Of a stretch of 64,000 nt of DNA, positions 45,947 through 54,919 are shown piece after piece. The first letter of the stretch is position 1. Each line of letters opens with the position of its first letter. The notes below the pieces were generated by a model. It was not told where the DNA came from. It searched no databases and saw only the letters and a list, made by a program, of their open reading frames with translations. The position numbers and the translations under genes were made by a program. Origin of the DNA: Mesorhizobium sp. BR1-1-16 (GTDB lineage Bacteria > Pseudomonadota > Alphaproteobacteria > Rhizobiales > Kaistiaceae); assembly GCF_020165495.1 (NCBI RefSeq), contig NZ_JAIUIE010000013.1, positions 1-64,000 on the forward strand, given 5' to 3'.

Positions 45947-46882
45947 ATGAAGTCGAAACTCAGAGCTCTCGCGGCCTCGACGATCCTCGTCGCCCTGACG
46001 GCAACCGGCGCCAGTGCCGCCGGCAAGACCTTCGCGCTCATCCAGTATAACCAGCAGGTGTCGTTTTTCACCGACATCACCCGTGGCGCCCAGGAAGCGG
46101 CCAAGGCTGCGGGCGATGAACTGCTGGTGTTCGACGCCAACAATTCGGCGCAGGCGCAGGACAGCGCCTTCGATACCTATATCCAGCAGAAGGTCGACGG
46201 CATCATCATCGTTTCGGTCGACCAGAACGGCGTCATGCCCGCCGTCCGCTCTGCCTCCGAGGCCGGCATTCCGGTCGTGGCGGTGGACGGCGTGCTTCCG
46301 GAAGGTCCTCAGAAGACGCAGATCTCGGTCGACAGCTACACCGCCGGCAAGATGATCGGCGAGTTCTATGTCGACTACGTCAAGAAGAACATGGGCGGCA
46401 AGGCGACGCTCGGCAGTGTCGGCGCCCTGAACTCGGACCTCCAGAACCTGCGCCAGAAGGGCTTCGACGAGGTCGTGAACGCAGCCGGCGTCGCCACCAG
46501 CGTCGGTGTCGTCGACGGCCGCAACATCCAGGATCAGGCGCTGGCCGCCGCCGAGAACCTCCTGACGGGCAATCCTGATCTGCAGACCCTCTACGCGACC
46601 GGTGAGCCTGCCTTGGTGGGCGCGGTCGCCGCTGCCGAAAGCCAGGGCCGCACCGACAAGATCAAGCTGTTCGGCTGGGACCTGAGCGCCCAGGCGATCG
46701 CGGCGATCGACCAGGGTTTCCTCGTCGGCGTGGTGCAGCAGGATCCCTTCCTCGAAGGCAAGAAGGCCGTCGAGGCGCTGGTGACGCTTGCCGGCGGCGG
46801 CACCGTGGAGAAGGAAATCAAGGTGCCCGTGACGATCGTCACGAAGGAGAATGTCGACGCCTTCCGCGCGCAGTTCAAATGA
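45947..46882 (+). CDS. CUT2 periplasmic sugar-binding protein (operon B)
   Basis: RbsB-like exported protein of 311 residues: signal peptide ALAASTILVALTATGASAAG, then ALIQYNQQVSFFTDITRGAQEAAKAAG and QQKVDGIIIVSVDQNGVMPAVRSA. Hallmark late stretch GNPDLQTLYATGEPALVGAVAA. AGAGGGG precedes the ATG. It differs substantially from the operon A binding protein, so the two systems likely take different ligands. The stop overlaps the ATPase start by 4 bases. Confidence 0.9.
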   Translation: MKSKLRALAASTILVALTATGASAAGKTFALIQYNQQVSFFTDITRGAQEAAKAAGDELLVFDANNSAQAQDSAFDTYIQQKVDGIIIVSVDQNGVMPAVRSASEAGIPVVAVDGVLPEGPQKTQISVDSYTAGKMIGEFYVDYVKKNMGGKATLGSVGALNSDLQNLRQKGFDEVVNAAGVATSVGVVDGRNIQDQALAAAENLLTGNPDLQTLYATGEPALVGAVAAAESQGRTDKIKLFGWDLSAQAIAAIDQGFLVGVVQQDPFLEGKKAVEALVTLAGGGTVEKEIKVPVTIVTKENVDAFRAQFK

Positions 46883-47664
46883 GCGCGCTCAACGTCACGG
46901 AGGCGGCTTCGGCCGCCTCCGGTACCCCTCCGGTCCGACCTCGGATGCGCGTCCGCGGCATCCGCAAGAGCTTCGGTTCGATCGAGGCGCTGCGCGGCGT
47001 CGATCTCGATCTGTGGCCGGGTGAATGCCTCGGCCTCGTCGGCGACAATGCCGCCGGCAAGTCGACCTTCACCAAGATCCTCGCCGGAACCTATCTGCCG
47101 GATGCCGGGACGATCGAGCTCGACGGCAAGGCGATCAGCTATTCCGGCCCGGCCGAGGCGCGCGGCTACGGCGTCGAGATGGTCTATCAGGACCTCAGCC
47201 TCTGCGACACGATCGATGTCGCCGGCAATCTCTATCTCGGCCGCGAGATCAGGAAGGGTCCGTTCCTCGACAAGCAGGCGATGCAGCGTGGCGCGCAGGA
47301 GATGCTGCGCAAGCTCGAGATCCGAATTCCGAACACCGCAATGAAAGTCGCGCAGCTCTCGGGCGGTCAGCGCCAGTCCATCGCCATTGCGCGCTCGGCA
47401 TCGTTCGATCCGAATATCCTCATTCTCGACGAGCCGACATCGGCGCTCGCCGTGGCCGAGGTCGAGGCCGTGCTGGCCCTGATCGGCCGGCTGAAGGCCA
47501 AGGGCGTCGCCGTCGTTCTGATCACGCACCGGCTGCAGGACCTCTTCCGCGTCTGCGACCGCATCGCCGTCATGTACGAGGGCACCAAGGTCGCGGAGCG
47601 CGCGATCGCCGAGACCAATCTCGAAGACATCGTCCGCCTGATCGTTGGAGAGGGGCACCGCTGA
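46879..47664 (+). CDS. CUT2 ABC transporter ATP-binding protein, single domain (operon B)
   Basis: ATPase of 261 residues with Walker A GDNAAGKST, Q-loop VYQDLSLCDTIDVAGNLYLGREI, signature QLSGGQRQSIAIARS, Walker B LILDEPTSALA and switch VLITHRL. The Walker A has Ala in place of the usual Gly in the third variable position, which is common in FrcA-type ATPases. It overlaps the binding-protein stop by 4 bases and shares one base with the permease start (TGATG). Confidence 0.9.
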   Translation: MSALNVTEAASAASGTPPVRPRMRVRGIRKSFGSIEALRGVDLDLWPGECLGLVGDNAAGKSTFTKILAGTYLPDAGTIELDGKAISYSGPAEARGYGVEMVYQDLSLCDTIDVAGNLYLGREIRKGPFLDKQAMQRGAQEMLRKLEIRIPNTAMKVAQLSGGQRQSIAIARSASFDPNILILDEPTSALAVAEVEAVLALIGRLKAKGVAVVLITHRLQDLFRVCDRIAVMYEGTKVAERAIAETNLEDIVRLIVGEGHR

Positions 47665-48659
47665 TGACGCTCTATACCGAACGCCAGCGGGGCTCGCATC
47701 TGCGGGACTTCTTCGAGAACCACGCGCATGTGCTGTCGATCGCGGTCTTCCTGATCGCCTGCTGCGCACTCTTCACCTCGATCAACGACGTGTTCCTGTC
47801 GCCCGGCAATTTGCTCAATCTGCTGCGCCAGGCCGCGCCGACGCTGATCGTCGCCGTGGCGATGACCTTCGTGATCACCACCGGCGGCATCGATCTTTCG
47901 GTCGGCTCGATCATTGCCCTCGTCAACGCGTCCGCAGCGCTACTACTGCGCGCCGGCTGGGACTGGCCGGTGGTCTCCGTGCTGATGCTGGGGCTCGGCG
48001 CGGTGATTGGCCTCTTCCAGGGCTATTTCGTCGCCTATCAGCGCATACCGGCCTTCATCGTCACCCTGGCCGGGCTCTCGGCCATCCGCGGCATCGCGCT
48101 GGTGCTGACCGGCGGCTTCTCGATCCTCATTCCGCCGGGCGTGTTTCTTAGCATCGGGCGCGGCACGCTGTTCGGCATCCCTTCGCCTGCGCTGATGGGG
48201 CTGGCGGTGGCGCTGCTCGGCTTCATCGTGCTGAACTTCACGGTCTATGGCCGCCATGTCTGCGCCGTCGGCGCCAATGCCGAGGCGGCGCGCCGCGTCG
48301 GCATTCCAGCGCGTCGCGTCGTCGCGTCGGTCTATGTCTGGAGCGGTGTCGCCGCGGCGCTGGCCGCGCTCGTGGTGGCGGCGCGGTTGGGCTCCGGCTC
48401 GTCCAACGCGGCCGTTGGCACCGAGCTTGACGTGATCGCGGCGGTGGTGCTCGGCGGCACGTCGCTGATGGGCGGCCGCGGGACGATCGTCGGCACCGTC
48501 ATGGGCGCGCTGACCATCTCGGTCATCAGCAACGGCCTGATCCTCTCGAAGATCGACGCCTTCTACACGCAGATTGTGACCGGCGCGATCATCCTGATCG
48601 CCATCTGGGTGAACACCCGCATCTTCGACCAGGTCGGCAGCGTCCGGCGCAAGAGCTGA
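47664..48659 (+). CDS. CUT2 ABC transporter permease (operon B)
   Basis: Membrane permease of 331 residues (FrcC/RbsC-like): AMTFVITTGGIDLSVGSIIALVNAS, coupling loop TVYGRHVCAVGANAEAARRVGI, and AAVVLGGTSLMGGRGTIVGTVMG. A single permease is present here, so the channel is a homodimer, in contrast to operon A. It is followed 12 bases later by the phosphotriesterase-related gene. Confidence 0.9.
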   Translation: MTLYTERQRGSHLRDFFENHAHVLSIAVFLIACCALFTSINDVFLSPGNLLNLLRQAAPTLIVAVAMTFVITTGGIDLSVGSIIALVNASAALLLRAGWDWPVVSVLMLGLGAVIGLFQGYFVAYQRIPAFIVTLAGLSAIRGIALVLTGGFSILIPPGVFLSIGRGTLFGIPSPALMGLAVALLGFIVLNFTVYGRHVCAVGANAEAARRVGIPARRVVASVYVWSGVAAALAALVVAARLGSGSSNAAVGTELDVIAAVVLGGTSLMGGRGTIVGTVMGALTISVISNGLILSKIDAFYTQIVTGAIILIAIWVNTRIFDQVGSVRRKS

Positions 48660-48671
48660 GGGTTCTTCGCA

Positions 48672-49733
48672 ATGAGCGAGCTTTCTGTCGCGCATATCGG
48701 GTCCGGTCAGGTCATGACCGTGACCGGGCCCATTTCCGCGGATGCGCTTGGCGTCACACTGATGCATGAGCACATCCTCAATGACTGCTCATGCTGGTGG
48801 CATGCGCCGAAGACGCCGGAGCGGGAGCATCTGGCAACCCGTTTCGTCTGCATCGAGATTCTGAGCGAGCTACGACAGGACCCGTTCGTCAACAAGGACA
48901 ATATCCGGCTCGACGACGAGCCGCTGGCGATCGTCGAACTCAAGGATTTCGCGAGCCAAGGCGGGCGCACGGTTGTCGAGCCGACCTGTCAGGGCATCGG
49001 CCGCGACCCGCTGGCGCTCAGGCGTATCTCCGAGGCGTCCGGTCTCAATGTCGTCATGGGCGCGGGCTTCTACCTCGCCGGGTCGCATCCGGCGAAGGTC
49101 GCGGCCATGTCTGTCGACGAGATCGCAGACGAGATCGTGCGCGAGGCGACGGTCGGTGCTGAGGGAACCGACGTCAAAATCGGCATCATCGGCGAGATCG
49201 GCGTGTCGGCGGCCTTCACTGCCGACGAGGAGAAATCGCTGCGCGGCGCCGCCCGCGCCCAGACACGGACCGGGTTGCCGTTGATGGTGCATCTGCCGGG
49301 CTGGCTGCGGTTTGGCCACAAGGTGCTGGACATCGTTGCGGCCGAGGGCGGCGACTTGAGGCACACGGTGCTCTGCCACATGAACCCGTCGCATGACGAC
49401 ATCGGCTATCAGAGCGAGATCGCGGCGCGCGGCGCCTTCGTCGAATACGACATGATCGGCATGGACTATTTCTATGCCGACCAGCAGGTGCAGTGCCCGA
49501 GCGACGATCAGGCGAGCGAGGCGATAGTCAAGCTGATCGCGCGCGGCTATGGCGACCGCGTGCTGCTGTCGCATGACGTGTTCATCAAGATGATGCTGAC
49601 CCGTTACGGCGGCAACGGCTATGGCTACATCCTGCGCCATTTCGTGCCGCGATTGCGCCGCCATGGTGTCTCGGAAGACGCCATCCGCACGCTGCTGGTG
49701 GACAATCCCCGCAGCGTCTTCTCATCGCGGTAA
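48672..49733 (+). CDS. Phosphotriesterase-related metallohydrolase (PTE/Php family)
   Basis: TIM-barrel binuclear metal hydrolase of 353 residues. The first metal pair is in GVTLMHEHIL near residue 32; the bridging position reads IIGEIGVSA (Glu where classical phosphotriesterase has a carbamylated Lys, as in E. coli Php); further ligands lie in MVHLPGW, LCHMNPSHDD and the catalytic Asp in LLSHDVFIK. Relatives act as lactonases or on phosphorylated sugar lactones. As the last gene of operon B after the sugar importer, a sugar-lactone or ester hydrolysis step is plausible. It converges on the second PfkB kinase gene. Confidence 0.85.
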   Translation: MSELSVAHIGSGQVMTVTGPISADALGVTLMHEHILNDCSCWWHAPKTPEREHLATRFVCIEILSELRQDPFVNKDNIRLDDEPLAIVELKDFASQGGRTVVEPTCQGIGRDPLALRRISEASGLNVVMGAGFYLAGSHPAKVAAMSVDEIADEIVREATVGAEGTDVKIGIIGEIGVSAAFTADEEKSLRGAARAQTRTGLPLMVHLPGWLRFGHKVLDIVAAEGGDLRHTVLCHMNPSHDDIGYQSEIAARGAFVEYDMIGMDYFYADQQVQCPSDDQASEAIVKLIARGYGDRVLLSHDVFIKMMLTRYGGNGYGYILRHFVPRLRRHGVSEDAIRTLLVDNPRSVFSSR

Positions 49734-49835
49734 TGGCTTGATGCTGTCATGACCGCTGATCGTCGCCTCGGAGGGCTCTCCACTGTCGTTGCGGGACTGT
49801 CGCGCGTGGCGATGAGGAGTGACGGTCGATCCGCC

Positions 49836-50741
49836 CTAGGCCGGCGCAACCGTCTTGAGGATGGCTTCGATCTCACTTCGGGACGGGAAGGACGACAGCG
49901 TACCCGCGCGCTGCACCGTGATCGCCGCCGCGCGTCCGGCTGCCTCGAGGGCGTCGATGGCGTCGAGCCGGTGCGCGAACAGCGCCGCCGCCAGAACACC
50001 CATGAACGTATCGCCTGCGCCCGTCGTGTCGACGACTTCGACCGCGTTGGCGGATACGTGATGCAGGCCGCTGGCGTCGCACAGCAGGGCCCCGCGACCG
50101 CCAAGCGTGACGATGACCGAGCCGACGCCGGCGTTGCGCAACGCCTGCGCCGAGGTCTCGGCCGACGTCTCCTGGCTGAGCGACCGAGCCTCGCCCTCAT
50201 TGACGACAAGCATGTCGACCATCGGCAGCAACTGGGCATGGCCGGCATGCAGAGGCGACGGATTGAACAGACTGCTGATGCCGGCGCGGTGCGCAGCGGC
50301 GAAGCCTGCCCGGGTGGCGTCGAGCGACAGGTTGCCCTGCATCAGCATCTGGTCGCCGGGGCGCAGGCTCGCCACCAGCGCTTCGGCTGTCGTGGCTTTG
50401 ATGGAGCGGCTCGCATCAACGGTGCTGACGATGGCGTTCTCGCCGGCAGGATCGATGAAGATCATCGAACGGTCCGTCGCGGTGGCGACCGTCAGGAGAT
50501 CATCGACATCAAGCCCTTCAGCAGACAGCGCATCAGCCACCCAGCGGCCGTCGGCATCATCGCCGATGGCAGCCACGAAGCGGACATCGGCACCGGCACG
50601 CGCCGCAACGATCGCCTGGTTGGCGCCCTTGCCTCCGAGGTCGCGCTGCGGAGCGCCGGCGATGATCGTCTGGCCCGGCGCCGGCCAGACCTCGACCTTC
50701 ATGGCCTCGTCGACCGTTGCGTTGCCCAACACCAAAAGCAT
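49836..50741 (-). CDS. PfkB-family sugar kinase, ribokinase-like (module B)
   Basis: Kinase of 301 residues beginning MLLVLGNATVDEAMKVEVWP, with the ribokinase glycine loop DLGGKGANQAIVAARAGADV near residue 40 and the C-terminal catalytic DTTGAGDTFMGVLAAALF. It matches RbsK-type sugar kinases more closely than the operon A paralogue does. The ATG at 50741 has GAGG 9 bases upstream; an open extension to 50894 runs into the divergent BtpA gene. Only 25 bp separate its start from that of the BtpA gene, so each promoter must overlap the other gene. It probably phosphorylates the sugar imported by operon B. Confidence 0.85.
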   Translation of the reverse strand: MLLVLGNATVDEAMKVEVWPAPGQTIIAGAPQRDLGGKGANQAIVAARAGADVRFVAAIGDDADGRWVADALSAEGLDVDDLLTVATATDRSMIFIDPAGENAIVSTVDASRSIKATTAEALVASLRPGDQMLMQGNLSLDATRAGFAAAHRAGISSLFNPSPLHAGHAQLLPMVDMLVVNEGEARSLSQETSAETSAQALRNAGVGSVIVTLGGRGALLCDASGLHHVSANAVEVVDTTGAGDTFMGVLAAALFAHRLDAIDALEAAGRAAAITVQRAGTLSSFPSRSEIEAILKTVAPA

Positions 50742-50766
50742 GAGATGACACCTCGAAGAGAATGCA

Positions 50767-51612
50767 ATGTCCAAGATATCTAGCAAAGAAAAAAATGTCA
50801 TCAACAAGATTTTTGGACGCACACAAGTTATAATTGGTGTTGTGCATTGTCCGCCTATGCCTGGATCTCCGCGATACAAGCGTGATGATTTCAAGTATAG
50901 TATAGATGCCGCTGTTACCGACGCGATGAATTACATCGATGGCGGTGTCGATGGCTTGATCATCGAGAATCACGGCGATATCCCGTTCGTGAAACCGGGC
51001 GATATTGGCTATGAAGTGGCTGCCGGTCTTGCTGTCATCACAGACCGAATCCGGCAGCGCACGGATGTCCCGCTCGGCATCAACGTCCTTGCCAATGCGG
51101 CGCGCCCGGCTCTGGCGATCGCCAAGACGGCCGGTGCCGCCTTCGTCCGCGTCAATCAGTGGGCCAATGCCTATGTCGCCAATGAGGGCTTCGTCGAGGG
51201 GGAAGCTGCGTCGGCGCTTCGTTATCGCGCCGCGATCGCTGCCGAGGATGTGGCGATCTTCGCCGACGCTCATGTGAAGCACGGCTCGCACGCGATCGTT
51301 GCCGACCGGTCGGTGACGGAACTGGTGCGCGATGTCGCGTTCTTCGACGCCGACGCCGTGATCTGCACCGGTCAGCGGACCGGCGACGCCGCAGCGCTCG
51401 ACGAGATCCAGACGATGCGCGATGCGACAAGCCTGCCGCTTCTGGTCGGCAGCGGCGTCACGCCCGACAATGTCGGCACGATGCTGCCGCTGCTGGATGG
51501 CCTGATCATCGCCAGCGCATTGAAGGTCGATGGCGTCTGGTGGAATCCGGTCGAGCGAGACCGCGTCGAAGCCTTCATGAACAAGGTCCACGCCATCCGG
51601 CCGGCCGCCTGA
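50767..51612 (+). CDS. BtpA/SgcQ-family TIM-barrel protein (module B)
   Basis: Second BtpA-family protein, 281 residues, paralogous to 38721-39566: QVIIGVVHCPPMPGSPRY, GGVDGLIIENHGDIPF, VNQWANAYVANEGFVEG and VGSGVTPDNVGTMLPLL. The first 55 or so codons (50767-50940) are strikingly AT-rich with AAA, AAT and ATA codons, unlike the GC-rich remainder and all neighbours. The base change may mark a promoter zone for the divergent kinase, weak mRNA structure for efficient initiation, or a recombination joint. The TenA-like gene follows after 10 bases, so this gene heads a six-gene ring-cleavage operon. Confidence 0.85.
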   Translation: MSKISSKEKNVINKIFGRTQVIIGVVHCPPMPGSPRYKRDDFKYSIDAAVTDAMNYIDGGVDGLIIENHGDIPFVKPGDIGYEVAAGLAVITDRIRQRTDVPLGINVLANAARPALAIAKTAGAAFVRVNQWANAYVANEGFVEGEAASALRYRAAIAAEDVAIFADAHVKHGSHAIVADRSVTELVRDVAFFDADAVICTGQRTGDAAALDEIQTMRDATSLPLLVGSGVTPDNVGTMLPLLDGLIIASALKVDGVWWNPVERDRVEAFMNKVHAIRPAA

Positions 51613-51622
51613 GGAATTGTCC

Positions 51623-52276
51623 GTGACCCCAGTGAATCCCCCGCTTTCAGACCGCATCCGCAGCGCAGGCCAGGTTGCCTGGGACGCCATGCAGGCGCAC
51701 CCGTTCGTCGCCGCGATCGAGGCCGACAGCCTCTCCGACGAGGAGTTCCGCGCCTATCTGATCTACGAATGCGACTTCGTCGAAACGGCGATGCTGATCT
51801 TCGGTCACATGCTGGTGAAGGCTCCGGGCCTTGAGGAGCGGCGCTGGCTGGCCGGCGTGCTTCAGGCCTTGGCCGTCGAGCAGATCGGCTATTTCGAGGC
51901 GACCTTCGACCAGTTGGGCATCACGGCCGGAGAGCGCGCCAAGGCGATGCCGCCCTCGGTTCTCACCTTCCGCAATGGCATGCTGAAGATCGCGGCCGAA
52001 GGCAATTATCTCGATGGTGTCGCCATCATGCTGGCGGCCGAATGGATGTACGCGACCTGGTGCAGCCGCGCTGCAAAATGCAAGATTTCCAACCTCGTGC
52101 TGAGGCGCTGGGTCGATCTCCATGCGGAGCCCGAATTCCTGGCGCAGGCCGACTGGCTGCGCCGGCAGATCGACGCCGCCGACCCGGCGCTGGAGCCGCA
52201 GCTAGCGGCGAGCTTTCGCCATGCGCTGAAGCTTGAAATCGACTTCCACACCGCCCCGCTGGAAAGGACCGCGTGA
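51623..52276 (+). CDS. TenA/thiaminase-II-like helical protein
   Basis: All-helical protein of about 217 residues in the TenA/PqqC superfamily. Recognisable are AMQAHPFVAAIEADSLSDEEFRAYLIYECDFVETA (substrate-pocket helices; split here by family convention) and AAEWMYATWCSRAAKC. TenA proteins hydrolyse aminopyrimidines or thiamin breakdown products. The usual active-site Cys is not evident, so a TenA_E-type or other amidine/amine hydrolysis is possible. GTG at 51623 is chosen, since GAGGA lies 7 bases before it; a TTG at 51617 is closer than usual to that site. It overlaps the hydantoinase gene by one base. Confidence 0.75.
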   Translation: MTPVNPPLSDRIRSAGQVAWDAMQAHPFVAAIEADSLSDEEFRAYLIYECDFVETAMLIFGHMLVKAPGLEERRWLAGVLQALAVEQIGYFEATFDQLGITAGERAKAMPPSVLTFRNGMLKIAAEGNYLDGVAIMLAAEWMYATWCSRAAKCKISNLVLRRWVDLHAEPEFLAQADWLRRQIDAADPALEPQLAASFRHALKLEIDFHTAPLERTA

Positions 52277-53733
52277 TGCAGGACGACTATGATCTGGTGA
52301 TCCGCGGCGGCACCGTCGTCACCGCGACGCAAACCTTCCGCGCCGATGTGGCGATCCGCGGTGAGACCATCGCGGCCGTCGGCGACGGCCTGCGCGCGCC
52401 AAAGGAAATCGATGCCGGCGGCCTGCTGGTCATGCCGGGCGGCGTCGACACCCATTGCCATCTCGATCAGGTCGAACCGGGGATGGGATATGGCGCCGAG
52501 AGCTTCTTCAGCGGCAGCCAGTCGGCGCTGCGCGGCGGCACGACCTCGGCAATCTCTTTCGTCGCCCAGTTCAAGGGCGAGCCGATCCGGGAGGTGCTGG
52601 CGGAAACGCTCCGGCGCGGGCGCCGCTCGATCATCGATTACAGCTTCCACCAGATCATCACCGACCCCAGCGACGAGGTGATCGCGGAGATTCCGGCCAT
52701 CGTGGCCTCGGGCATTCGCAGCCTCAAGGTGTTCCTGACCTATGACGCCGCGCGGCTCGACGACCGGCAATATCTGAAGGTTCTGGCCGCCGCACGGCGC
52801 GAAGGCGCGATGACGGTCGTGCATTGCGAAAACTACGACGCCATCGGCTGGCTGACCGAACAGCTGCTCGCGGCGGGGCTGACGGCGTCGAAATACCATG
52901 CCTGGTCGCGGCCGAAGGTGGTGGAACGCGAGGCGACCTATCGCGCCATTGCGCTGGCCGAACTCGTCGACACGCCGATCCAGGTCTTCCACGTCTCCTG
53001 CGCTGAGGTCGCCGAGGAGATCGCGCGGGCCAAGCTGCGCGGGTTGAAGGTCTGGGGCGAGACCTGCCCGCAATATTTTGCGATCAGCGCCGCCGACATG
53101 GCGCGCGAGAATTTCGAGGGCGCGAAATACATGTGCAGCCCTGCGCCGCGCGATGTAGAGGATCGCGAGGGCCTGTGGGAGATGATGCGGCGCGGCGTGC
53201 TCGATGTCGTCTCTTCGGATCATAGCGCCTTCAACTTCACCGGCACCTTCGCCAAGGACATGAACGGCCGCGACGCGTCGTTCCGCGACATTCCAAACGG
53301 CGTTCCGGGCGTCGGCACGCGGATGCCGCTCCTGTTCTCGGAAGGCGTGGTGAACGGCAACATCGACCTGCCGACCTTCGTGGCCCTGACCGCGACCAAT
53401 CCGGCGCGGCTCTTCGGCCTCGAAGGCCGGAAAGGCGCGATCGTGCCCGGCGCCGACGCCGACATCGTTCTGTGGGATCCGGCGAAGACCAGGACCATCA
53501 GGAATGCCGACCTCCACCACGCGGTTGACTACACCCCTTATGAGGGCCGCGAGGTGACAGGCTGGCCGGTCGTCACTCTGCGGCGCGGCGAAGTGGTGAT
53601 GCGTGACGACGAGGTGATAGGCGCGGAAGGCAGCGGTGCGTTCCTGGCCCGCGGCCCCTACGCCATCGCCACTCCGACCGGGCATCTCGCCAACGGCTTC
53701 GACGCCTCCACCGCGACCCTCGCAAGGACCTGA
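52276..53733 (+). CDS. Dihydropyrimidinase/hydantoinase-family cyclic amidohydrolase
   Basis: Binuclear zinc amidohydrolase of 485 residues that opens hydantoin, dihydropyrimidine or allantoin-type rings to N-carbamoyl acids. Metal sites are MPGGVDTHCHLDQ near residue 60, the carbamylated Lys in SGIRSLKVFLTYDA near 155, TVVHCENYDAI near 180, QVFHVSCAEVAEEI near 240 and the catalytic Asp in VVSSDHSAFN near 315. It resembles D-hydantoinases more than classical AllB allantoinase. ATG at 52276 overlaps the preceding stop. With the downstream cupin and amidase it could form an allantoin-like pathway on a different ring (inference). Confidence 0.85.
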   Translation: MQDDYDLVIRGGTVVTATQTFRADVAIRGETIAAVGDGLRAPKEIDAGGLLVMPGGVDTHCHLDQVEPGMGYGAESFFSGSQSALRGGTTSAISFVAQFKGEPIREVLAETLRRGRRSIIDYSFHQIITDPSDEVIAEIPAIVASGIRSLKVFLTYDAARLDDRQYLKVLAAARREGAMTVVHCENYDAIGWLTEQLLAAGLTASKYHAWSRPKVVEREATYRAIALAELVDTPIQVFHVSCAEVAEEIARAKLRGLKVWGETCPQYFAISAADMARENFEGAKYMCSPAPRDVEDREGLWEMMRRGVLDVVSSDHSAFNFTGTFAKDMNGRDASFRDIPNGVPGVGTRMPLLFSEGVVNGNIDLPTFVALTATNPARLFGLEGRKGAIVPGADADIVLWDPAKTRTIRNADLHHAVDYTPYEGREVTGWPVVTLRRGEVVMRDDEVIGAEGSGAFLARGPYAIATPTGHLANGFDASTATLART

Positions 53734-53736
53734 TCC

Positions 53737-54120
53737 ATGAACGACATCACCCGCGTCCCGATCGACGAGATGCCGACGAAATCGAAGAACGCCATCTATC
53801 ATTTTCCGGGTGGCGGCGGTCTCCTGTGGTGCGTCGCGACCTCCGAGGACCTGACGCTCGACCTGCCGCAGCAGGCGGAAAATGCGCTCGGCGTCATCGA
53901 CCGCTATCTCAAGTCTTATGGCCTTGATCGCAGCCGCATCGTGCGCGCCGAGGTGATCGTGACCGATCATGGCCGCAAGCCGGAATTCGACGCCGTCTGG
54001 GCGAAGTGGATGCCGGAGGGCAAGGGCCCGGTGCGCTCCTTCGTGCAGTCGGTCATGCCGCATGGCGACCAGGTCGAAATCATCATGACGGTCGCGCTGC
54101 CGGCCGATTTCAAGGGTTGA
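53737..54120 (+). CDS. RidA family protein (catabolic operon)
   Basis: RidA-superfamily protein of 127 residues, distant from the copy at 5253-5642. It keeps the trimeric fold pattern (YHFPGGGGLLWCVATSEDLTLD, PQQAENALGVIDRYLKSYGLDRSRIVRAEV) and ends QVEIIMTVALPADF. The canonical catalytic Arg around residue 105 is not clearly placed, so it may be a RutC- or Rid5-like member. Tightly packed between the hydantoinase (3 bp) and cupin genes (4 bp), it probably removes an enamine/imine intermediate of the ring-cleavage pathway. Confidence 0.75.
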   Translation: MNDITRVPIDEMPTKSKNAIYHFPGGGGLLWCVATSEDLTLDLPQQAENALGVIDRYLKSYGLDRSRIVRAEVIVTDHGRKPEFDAVWAKWMPEGKGPVRSFVQSVMPHGDQVEIIMTVALPADFKG

Positions 54121-54124
54121 GCCG

Positions 54125-54919
54125 ATGCATCCCTCATCGATGAAAGTGAAGCCCGGCCGCATCGCGCCCGGCGCGTTCGGGCATACGCGCGGCACGGTGA
54201 AGCGCAATTATGCCGTGATGCCGCCGGAAGGCATCATGGACAGCTATCTCCCGCGCTGGGAACGCACGGTAGTGCGCTTCCAGGCCGCGCCGCAACTTGG
54301 CGCGCGCTTCGCCCAGGCCGTGCTCGAAATCGCTGAAGGCGGCGGCACGCGGGAGGCTTTCTCTGACGAGCTGGAGCGCCTGATCTATGTGCTGCAGGGC
54401 TCCGTCGAACTGACGGTCGAGGGGGCTGCGAGCCGGCTCGATCTGGAAGGCTATGCGTTCCTGCCGCCCAATACCCGCTTCTCCGTCCGCAATATCGGCA
54501 CCGGCGAGGCGCGGGTGCTCGGCATCAAGAAGCCCTATGAGTCGATCGGGCTGCCACCGCCGGACCTCATCATCTCCAAGCGCAGCGATCTCGAGAAGAT
54601 CAACCACAACGGCACCGAGGGGCGCACTTGGGAGCATCTGCTGCCCTATGGCGACATGCGCTTCGACATGGAGCTGAACATCCTGTCCTTCGCGCCGGGC
54701 ACGCATTTCCCTGACGTCGAGACCCACATCATGGAGCATGGGCTCTACATGCTGGAGGGGCAGGGCATGTATCTTCTCGACCAGGACTGGCACGAGGTCT
54801 GGAAGGACGACTTCATCTGGATGGGGCCGTTCTGCCCGCAGTTGTTCTATCCGACCGGCTGGGAAACCTCGGCCTACCTCCTCTACAAGGATGTGAACCG
54901 GGATGTCAGTTTCGGATAG
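54125..54919 (+). CDS. allE: (S)-ureidoglycine aminohydrolase-like bicupin
   Basis: Bicupin protein of 264 residues that aligns with AllE/YlbA (UGlyAH), which releases ammonia from (S)-ureidoglycine to give ureidoglycolate. The first cupin is at about 60-130, the second at about 185-260. The Mn ligands sit in HFPDVETHIMEHGLYMLEGQ (Glu, two His) and FCPQLFYPTGWE (Gln). Length is the family norm. The end overlaps the amidase gene by 17 bases. Association with an AllC-like amidase strongly suggests ureide metabolism; a related amino-ureido compound instead of ureidoglycine is possible. Confidence 0.85.
   Translation: MHPSSMKVKPGRIAPGAFGHTRGTVKRNYAVMPPEGIMDSYLPRWERTVVRFQAAPQLGARFAQAVLEIAEGGGTREAFSDELERLIYVLQGSVELTVEGAASRLDLEGYAFLPPNTRFSVRNIGTGEARVLGIKKPYESIGLPPPDLIISKRSDLEKINHNGTEGRTWEHLLPYGDMRFDMELNILSFAPGTHFPDVETHIMEHGLYMLEGQGMYLLDQDWHEVWKDDFIWMGPFCPQLFYPTGWETSAYLLYKDVNRDVSFG

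Noticed and set aside
52276..53733. Classical AllB allantoinase
   Set aside because: The motif wording is that of dihydropyrimidinase/D-hydantoinase; an allantoinase-like role is possible only by context.
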